Position numbers and translations under genes: made by a program
The notes under the pieces: generated by a model
Seen by the model: only the letters and a program-made list of their open reading frames with translations
Told to the model about the DNA's origin: nothing
Database searches by the model: none
Part shown: positions 57,328 through 64,000 of the stretch, piece by piece
Position numbering within the stretch: position 1 is the stretch's first letter
Layout: each line of letters begins with the position of its first letter
From: Collariella sp. IMI 366227
Lineage: Eukaryota > Ascomycota > Sordariomycetes > Sordariales > Chaetomiaceae
Direction of reading: 5' to 3'
NCBI GenBank assembly: GCA_027946355.1
Contig: JAPEUS010000007.1
Location: forward strand, 62,001 to 126,000
Length of the DNA stretch: 64,000 nt

Positions 57328-58724
57328 CCTGGAGTGCTGGAGCGCGCGCTGACACGGCGAGATCACGCGTCGGCTAGGTCAGTCGGCGTGCTCGGTCATG
57401 CGCGGGTGGAGGGCTGTCGGGTCGGCTGGCGCGTCGTGTCGCTCCGTCGAGGTATCTGGCCGCCGCGAGACTTTGTCGTTGCCAGAGGCTCACAACGCAT
57501 GCACGTCACATCCAATGATGGGCGCGCCAGAGACACGCTACATCCTTGCTGGCTCGGCGCCCAGACTGCTGAAACGCTGCCTGGGGCTGCATTCACCCGG
57601 CCAATGGGATGCGCCGTAGCCAGGAGAGATGACTCAGCAGGATGAGCTCTGATTCTCATCACAAGACATGAGAGTTGCTCTTGTAAGCAAAAGACACCAG
57701 CAAGATGGGAATCTGAGGCAAGAGCTGGGACGGAAGATGTCTTAGCAAGCAAGGATTTTAGCCGGGGAGGACTGAGGTTATTTTTATTTCTTTGAGACTC
57801 GCTTCGTCTTCACCCCTCTTCCCAAGACTCGCCCTTCCCCAATTTCAACCCCCACCAGACTTGGAGCGAGCTTCGGGATATCGCCAACAGCAGAGGCAGC
57901 CCCAGGTGGGAGTTCTCAGAGATTCCATTGCCAAGGGGAATTAAGCAGCAAGCTACCGTAAGGTAAATAAATGACTTCTCAGGGGTCCAATGCCCTATGA
58001 TACTGTTGTGCCCTTCCCGTGCCGTGATGCATTTCCCCGATTGGTTTCTGGAAAACCCCACCAGATTGGGGTAGGTGCAGCTTGCAAGACTGCGGAAAGT
58101 GAATCCTCTTTTCAAGTCTGGCACAATTCAGACGGCCATGAGATGGTGTTCCACAGCAGATCGCAGGACGCTGCTACCACTTTGTGTCTTCAACCCTCAA
58201 TCTAGGTCCTAGATTTCCAGGCGCGAGGTGAACACCAGCGGGAACAGCACCAAGCAAATCAGACATCCATGGGGGCATTCACTGCATCTATTCAACCTGA
58301 TATATCTGTCAATGTACATATAATACAACACTGGCCGTTGACCTCCGACACACGGTCCGTGATGCCATGTGGGCCAAGTGATTGGTTGGCAACCAACAGA
58401 CAATCGTCACCAAGACTACCTAGTCTGCGGATACCTAGGGCCCTCGTGCCGAAGAGTCATGGTTGAGGAGTTGCATCGAAAGTGCTCCGTATCTAGCTGC
58501 TAGTCTAGTTAAGGGTCTCAGCAAGCCCTCACACGTCTGTCTATCTGACACATGTTAGGCGAGTCTCACATCCAGCAGTTGATAAATAATGACACAGCAT
58601 ATAAACCAGGACCTTCGTCCGTTGTCTCCCTTTTACTTTTTTTCTTGCGCCATCCATTGGCTGTTACTACAGCGCGTATACCCTCTTTAAGACCTCTTTT
58701 TCTTTCCTGGCACGAAAGCATACC
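57328..58724. promoter_or_regulatory. Divergent region, ADA3 / BTA1
   Basis: 1.4 kb between divergent starts. BTA1 is phosphate-regulated in other fungi, but I see no CACGTG site here. No gene recognised. Confidence 0.4.
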
Positions 58725-61461
58725 ATGGCTTCTCCTGGCGGAAACATTCCGCCTATTGAGAGCACCCTCCTCAACCCCCAAGTCTTTGTTGCTGGTGTGG
58801 CTGGGGTAGTCTTCTTCTGCGTCGGCCTCTTCCAGCTCTCAGAAAAGACATCTCAGGATGAACAGAGGGAGGAAGTAAGCGCCGTCAAATCATTCTTGCT
58901 TTTCTGCTACTCTTGCTTCCTGAAGCCGCACTCGCGAGGCCCAAAAAATGGCCAGCAGGATGCCCTGGAGTCGTTTTACGCTGGCCAGGCAAACGCGGTA
59001 TGTCTCAGGTATCTTCCAGATATCAATTTCGCAGACATATTTAACACCTTGAGCAGTATGATGTAACCAGGAAGACACTCCTCATAGGCCGCGAGGATAT
59101 GCTCACCCTCGCCGCGGCTCAGCTGCGATTCAGGACTAAGAAACAAAGTCCCATCCATGAAACAAAGCGCATTTGGGTTGACGTGAGCAGCCCATCTATT
59201 TGTTCTCTGAGATGCGTACTAAATCTATTCCCTAGGTTGGCGGCGGGACAGGCTGGAACATTGAGGCCATGTCCGAGTTCCTCAATGTCCCAGAATTCTT
59301 CTCCAGCGTCTACCTGGTTGACTTCTCCCCTTCGCTCTGCGAAGTTGCTCGAAAGCGGTTTGCCCGACTTGGCTGGACCAACGTCAAAGTAATCTGTGAG
59401 GACGCAAGGAAGTTTCGGCTCGAGGATTATGAGAGTGTCCTCTTACCTGGAGGTAGAGCTACTCCCACATGCTCTCCCTCGAGCTACTTCGAGCCCCGAG
59501 TTTATCATGGAGGCGCCGACTTGGTTACTATGTCATACAGCCTATCAATGATTGTAAGTAAAGGCCAAAAAAGCAGGGACAGAACAATAACTAAAACACC
59601 CACAGCCTGACTACTACTCAGTCATTGACTCCCTCAAGTCCCTTCTTTCACCCCATGGGATTTTGGGCGTCATAGACTTCTACGTTCAGTCCAAGGTTGA
59701 CGTAAACTTCCGAAACTACACCGGCGGTCTAGTCGGTCGACACGTGAACTACCTCGGACGGACCTTCTGGCGCTCATGGTTTGACCTAGACCGGGTTTCT
59801 CTTGAGCCTGGCCGGCGAGACTACCTGGAGTACCGGTTCGGAACTATTCTCACGGCCAACCTGCGCAACACAGCGCTGGGGTCCATCCCGTACTACATCT
59901 GGCTGGGATGCCACAAGAAACCCTTCTCTTCGTCAAGCCTCCCGCACGAGATCATTGGGCGCATCGATGCATTGGCAACCGAGTCTCCTTACCTCCTACC
60001 CGCGAACACGCAAAGCGGCACCAACGCTCTGACGCGTGCGGTCGAGAGGACAGCACCCGAGATCCGGTCTAAAGCGTTCGACGCTGCTGTCGGCAACCTC
60101 TCGGCCAGCCTGCCCTTACCTGCGTTCTTCTACCAAAACCATCACTGGCGGATCTACTACGATGACCAGCTCGAGAAGCACACGCAGTTTAATGATGAGT
60201 ACATCTACGCCTTCACATGGGAGGACTCGCGGGTTGACCGCGACCTACTCAAACTGGGCCCCGACGATGTCGTCCTCGCCATCACCAGCGCCGGCGACAA
60301 TATCCTCTCGTACGCGATGCAGAGCCCCGCCCGGATCCACGCCATCGACCTGAATCCGAGCCAGAACCATCTCCTGGAACTCAAGGTCGCGGCCTACACG
60401 GCACTGCCCTACGAAGACTTTTGGAAGCTCTTTGGTGAGGGCAAGCACCCCGACTTCCGCTCCCTTCTCCTCTGCAAACTCTCCCCTCACCTCTCCAGCC
60501 GCGCATTCCAGTACTGGGTCACCAATTCCCACATCTTCACCAGCCCCCGCGGACGGGGCCTCTACGACACAGGCGGTAGCAAACATGCCATCCGCGCCTT
60601 CCGGTGGATCTCCTACCTCTTCAGCTGTCGCGCCGCAGTACAAGAACTCCTCACCTCCCCAAACCTCACCTCCCAGCGCTCAATCTGGCACTCCAAGATT
60701 CGCCCTGCCCTCCTCAGCCCCCTGGTCAGCAACCTGGTCATCAACTCCGAGACCTTCCTCTGGGCCGCCCTAGGCGTCCCCAAAAACCAACTCGCCATGA
60801 TCGAAGCCGACCACGCCGCCTACACCTCCACATCCACAAAACCCACCCGTGCCCTTGCCGTCTGGCACTACATGGTCAACACGCTCGACCCCGTCCTTGA
60901 ACAAACGCACATCGCCACCGACAACCCTTACTACCGCGTCTGCGCAGCCGGATCCTTTTCTCCGGAATGCCACCCAGCATATCTCTCGCGCGAGACATAT
61001 GCCCTCCTGTCGCGCCCCGGCGCGCTTGACGGTTTGCGTATCCACACGGACGAGATCGACGAGGTGGTGGCGCGGTTCGCGCCGGGGTCGTTGACGGTTG
61101 CGGTGGTGATGGATAGCATGGATTGGTTCGATCCCCCTCCTCCTCCTGCCAGGGAGGGCAAGGGTGGGGTGGCGGCGAGGAGGCAGATTGGGAGGTTGAA
61201 CCGCGCGCTGAAGATGGGCGGGAGGGTGTTGTTGCGGAGCGCGGCGAGGAGCCGTGGTATGTGAGGAGTTTGAGGGTTGGGGTTTCGGGGGAAGAGGGTG
61301 GGGATCGCGAGCCGGGGAGGTGTATTGATCGGGTAAATATGTATGCGAGTTGTTGGGTATTGTGCAAAGTGGAAAATTTGCCGCCGCCGACGCCGCCTGG
61401 GATGGAGGTTGGGGTTGGGCGGGGGTGGTTGAAGATTCGTGGCGGTTGTGAGGCGGGGTGA
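58725..61461 (+). CDS. BTA1: Betaine lipid (DGTS) synthase BTA1, fused two-domain enzyme
   Basis: Makes diacylglyceryl-trimethylhomoserine, a phosphorus-free lipid. Exons 58725-58997, 59057-59182, 59236-59553 and 59606-61461. An N-terminal membrane helix (VFVAGVAGVVFFCVGLFQL) comes first. The BtaB-like SAM N-methyltransferase domain has IWVDVGGGTGWNIEAM, VYLVDFSPSLCEVARKRF and ADLVTMSYSLSMIPDYY. The BtaA-like 3-amino-3-carboxypropyl transferase domain (DUF3419) has YIYAFTWEDSRVD, VLAITSAGDNILSYA, IHAIDLNPSQNHLLELK and FHP-like CHPAYLSRETYALL. One base is missing near 61255 (GCGAGGAGCCG); the C-terminus continues PWYVRSLRV and NMYASCWVLCKV in the next frame to TGA at 61461. Corrected length is about 857 aa, in phase. 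Confidence 0.93.
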
Positions 61462-61464
61462 GGG

Positions 61465-61496
<32 letters not shown>

Positions 61497-63126
61497 GGTG
61501 AGGCTCTGGGAGGTGTTTTGGGTCGATGGCCGTAGATGATCATGATGAGGCCGTTTCTGAGGTTGCCAGCGGGAGATGGTATTGTGTAGGCGGAAATCTG
61601 AGCATAGCCGCGAGAGGGGTAAATTTAGGTTGCCGTCGGGTGAGATAAGATGGTTTCTAGATGCGTTCCAAGGATTGAGTGTGCCAACCGAGAGCTGGTG
61701 TTGTGAGGTGAACGGAGATGTTGTCCATCTACAGCAAAATTTTAGGAGACAGTCGTCCATAGTTGAGATTGGGAAGGCCGTCACGTAAATAAGTACTCTG
61801 GTCGACTGCAGCGTTTCAGTTGCTGACAGGGGGTTCATGTCTAAGCCTCTCGACCACATCAGCACAACAACCCAAACTGGCCTGTTCGAGCACCTCCGGG
61901 TCGCACGACCCAACTCCCGCAACGATCGCCCAGAGATCGTGCATGTACATGGATATGAGTCCAGGCGGTCGAATTCCCGGGGATACGGTTGGTGCGAGCG
62001 GGAGGGCTTCACGACTGACGTCGGTGTCCCCGAGGGCGCCGGGGTTTGGCATGGGGCAGTGTGGCTTGGAGCTTGGTCCTGCATGGCCGTTGCAGCGGCC
62101 AAGTTTGTTTCCGGAGCGCAGCCGCCTGCGGCCCAAGTGCACGGCCCACTCCAGGGTCTGTAAGCGCGAGGGCTCCACCAGTCCAGGCGGTGGGGTCCAA
62201 GAATCCAGGAATTGCCGACATGATCCATGTCCCAGGCATCAAGAAACAACCCCCGTCCTTCTTTCGGATCGCTGCCGGAGAAGGCAACATGGTTGACGCA
62301 ATTGGCGAGGCAGTTTTCTTGGACCCATAACCAAGCAGTCTATGTCGGCCTTGCTCTCTACTTCAAAAAGAAGACACATGCTTGAGAGTTTGGCGGGAAG
62401 ATCCGCGATCTCAAGGCGCCCCAACTCTCAGGTAAGCGCGGGTCCCACTCCCGAGGTCTGTGTCCTGTTCATCCCGCCACTGTGTCTGTGACCTTGTAAA
62501 TTTCGCAGACTTGTTAAGTCCGCCGCAATGATCCACGAATCCGCGACCAGAAATAGCACTTTTGTATCATATCAAGCAAGTCGATCGTCAGGCATGTTGT
62601 TCTGGCAATGTTTCGAGAGTCGCGATGTTGTGATTGAGTCCGCGCCGGTCAGACGGTCTCAGACCAGAATTCTCCTCTGGCAGAATTTCTTTCCCGATTG
62701 GGAGAGTTGTCTCTGTTCAGATCTCCCCTTGGACTCATGAACCGCCATAAACGCGAGCAGGCGCGATGGAGGTGGCTGTGCGGAGGCGCTTCCCTGGTTC
62801 ATTCGTTGAACAGCCGATTGATGTGGGTCCCGCTAAGGATGGGCTGCCCTCCGGATCTCCAATTCCCGTTTCGTGGCTCGTCAATGCTTGGCTGCAGTGC
62901 CGCAGTCTGCGTCTGCTGCAGACTCGACATGGATGCATGCATGCTCACCCCTCTGCGTCAGGGAGCAACAAGGGTCCGTAACTGGCGTCACGCATCAAAC
63001 CTTCAACGGCGCCCTCCCAAGCCGGTTCATACATAAGAAAATGTTGGAGATGCGCCCCATTAGCTCGGCCAACATGTCCACTGTTACCCGATATTCCGTG
63101 TTTTATTCTAACTTTGGAATTGGCTG
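61462..63126. other. Long intergenic region with TTG microsatellite
   Basis: 1.7 kb. The microsatellite sits at its left edge. Overlapping ORFs of 100-158 codons (61820-62330) lie in several frames, none with a recognisable domain. Confidence 0.4.
61464..61497. repeat. (TTG)n microsatellite
   Basis: About 11 uninterrupted TTG units starting three bases after the BTA1 stop, presumably in its 3' UTR. Confidence 0.95.
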
Positions 63127-63147
63127 ATGAACCCTCAACCGCCTGCC

Positions 63148-64000
63148 ATGTCGACATCTTCAGGATCCCCAGCGCCATCGCTGCGAGCCCGGGCATCGAA
63201 GCCCCAAACCAACTGCCTGGGGTGTCGGAGAGCCAAGAGAAGCTGTGATAAGGGAGTTCCTTCGTGTAGCCGTTGTGTTAGGTAAGTTTGGGCCCAGATT
63301 GGTCCTCACTCACCCTACTTAAACCATATCGCTAACCCTGTCACCAGTCTTGGCAAGATCTGCGAGCACAAAGACCCATCAGAAGACGGCTTCGCCCTCA
63401 CAATTTGCGCCGCCAAGAATGTCGACTCGTTGGCCTTCGGCAACCTCCTGGAAAACCTCCTCACTCACCAAGGAACCCGGGAAGCTGTCTCCGCCTTCTT
63501 CAGCGGCGTCCACACCTGGTTCCCCATCGTTGAGCGGGCGGGTTTCGAGCAGGAGTTGGAGACGACATGGGGGAATCTCTCAGCCGGAATGAGCATCCTC
63601 ACGCTCGCCATCGCCCTCGTCGCTCGCCCACCAAATAGCAGGCCAAGCAAGCTAGGAGACAGCACTTATCACTCCACCAAAACCGTCCTGAGCCTCGTCC
63701 AGAGCAAGGCCCCATTATCGACGCAGCTGTTGCAAGCTGAACTCCTTGTCGCTCTGTACGAATTCTCCCAGTCCATGCCCCAGCAGGCGTACATGTCCGT
63801 TGGGCGCTGTCTCCATATCACGAGAGCCCTTCGGTGGCATGAAACGTGGTTCTGGACCGCCGAGCGGCAAGCGACAATGCCGAGGGAGCTCAAGCTCTGT
63901 TCCATCTTGTGGTGGGCCACCGTGTATCTCGACTGGTAAGTGTGTTTCTCCGAGTAAGATGGACGACGGATCCTAACAGTTGAATAGTCTCCTACACGTC
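63148..64000 (+). CDS. Zn2Cys6 fungal transcription factor, 3' partial
   Basis: Binuclear zinc-cluster regulator. Exon 1 is 63148-63281 (MSTSSGSPAPSLRARASK), intron 63282-63347, exon 2 63348-63935; a second intron ends at 63987 and the gene leaves the window. Cysteines follow CLGC-x6-C-x6-CSRC-x7-C, with the last Cys (KICEHK) supplied by exon 2, so the splice is well supported. There is no obvious coiled-coil linker. The following region begins the fungal-specific transcription factor domain (GVHTWFPIVERAGFEQEL and SVGRCLHITRALRWHE). An in-frame ATG at 63127 is an alternative start seven codons upstream. The target pathway is unknown; no cluster genes are visible on this side. Confidence 0.9.

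Noticed and set aside
61820..62330. Overlapping ORFs of 100-158 codons on both strands
   Set aside because: Several frames open at once in GC-rich DNA and none resembles a protein family.

Overview
The window is nuclear DNA of a filamentous ascomycete, most likely a sordariomycete. Three things point there: genes with short 50-65 nt introns (GTAAGT-type donors, CAG/TAG acceptors); Pezizomycotina-type proteins (class II DAHP synthase, fused DGTS synthase BTA1, Rif1, ADA3/NGG1, MDM12, choline sulfatase, a Zn2Cys6 regulator); and a solo LTR of a fungal retrotransposon. No prokaryotic, viral, CRISPR or toxin module was seen, and no secondary-metabolite cluster.

Layout. 0-9 kb: Cu-transporting P-type ATPase (5' end cut by the window), a HYPK-like UBA protein, class II DAHP synthase and glucose-6-phosphate 1-epimerase. 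9-20.8 kb: Rif1, Ric8, a solo LTR with 5-bp target-site duplication, a chromodomain/AT-hook protein and an MPDU1-like PQ-loop protein. 20.8-35.5 kb: choline sulfatase with a CYS3-type palindrome upstream, Mediator subunit 8, a membrane acyltransferase, a GFA-family protein, a secreted Ser/Thr/Ala-rich protein, RNase P subunit RPP1 and a small zinc-ribbon protein, separated by long stretches without recognisable genes. 36-61.5 kb: nine genes that strictly alternate strands: RMD1/DUF155, a BRCT protein, MDM12, VPS28, NOC2, a TMCO4/DUF726 hydrolase, a membrane RING-H2 protein, ADA3/NGG1 and BTA1. 63.1-64 kb: 5' part of a Zn2Cys6 transcription factor.

The genes are mostly housekeeping and do not form one pathway. 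Two local regulatory links can be read directly: a perfect TGACTCA (CPC1/GCN4 site) upstream of DAHP synthase, and a 16-bp palindrome containing a perfect ATGRYRYCAT (CYS3 site) upstream of choline sulfatase.

The dominant anomaly is technical or evolutionary. At least thirteen conserved genes carry single-base frameshifts, mostly in runs of 3-7 G or C, while the protein homology continues unbroken in the next frame. Summing the inferred indels restores an exact multiple of three in nine genes (Cu-ATPase, DAHP synthase, epimerase, choline sulfatase, BRCT protein, MDM12, NOC2, DUF726 protein, BTA1). This looks like homopolymer error in the assembly rather than mass pseudogenisation, so the coordinates of those genes span broken reading frames. 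Two further anomalies are not explained that way: an apparent in-frame loss of about 60 codons in the RMD1 homologue, and the missing 5' coding part of Ric8.
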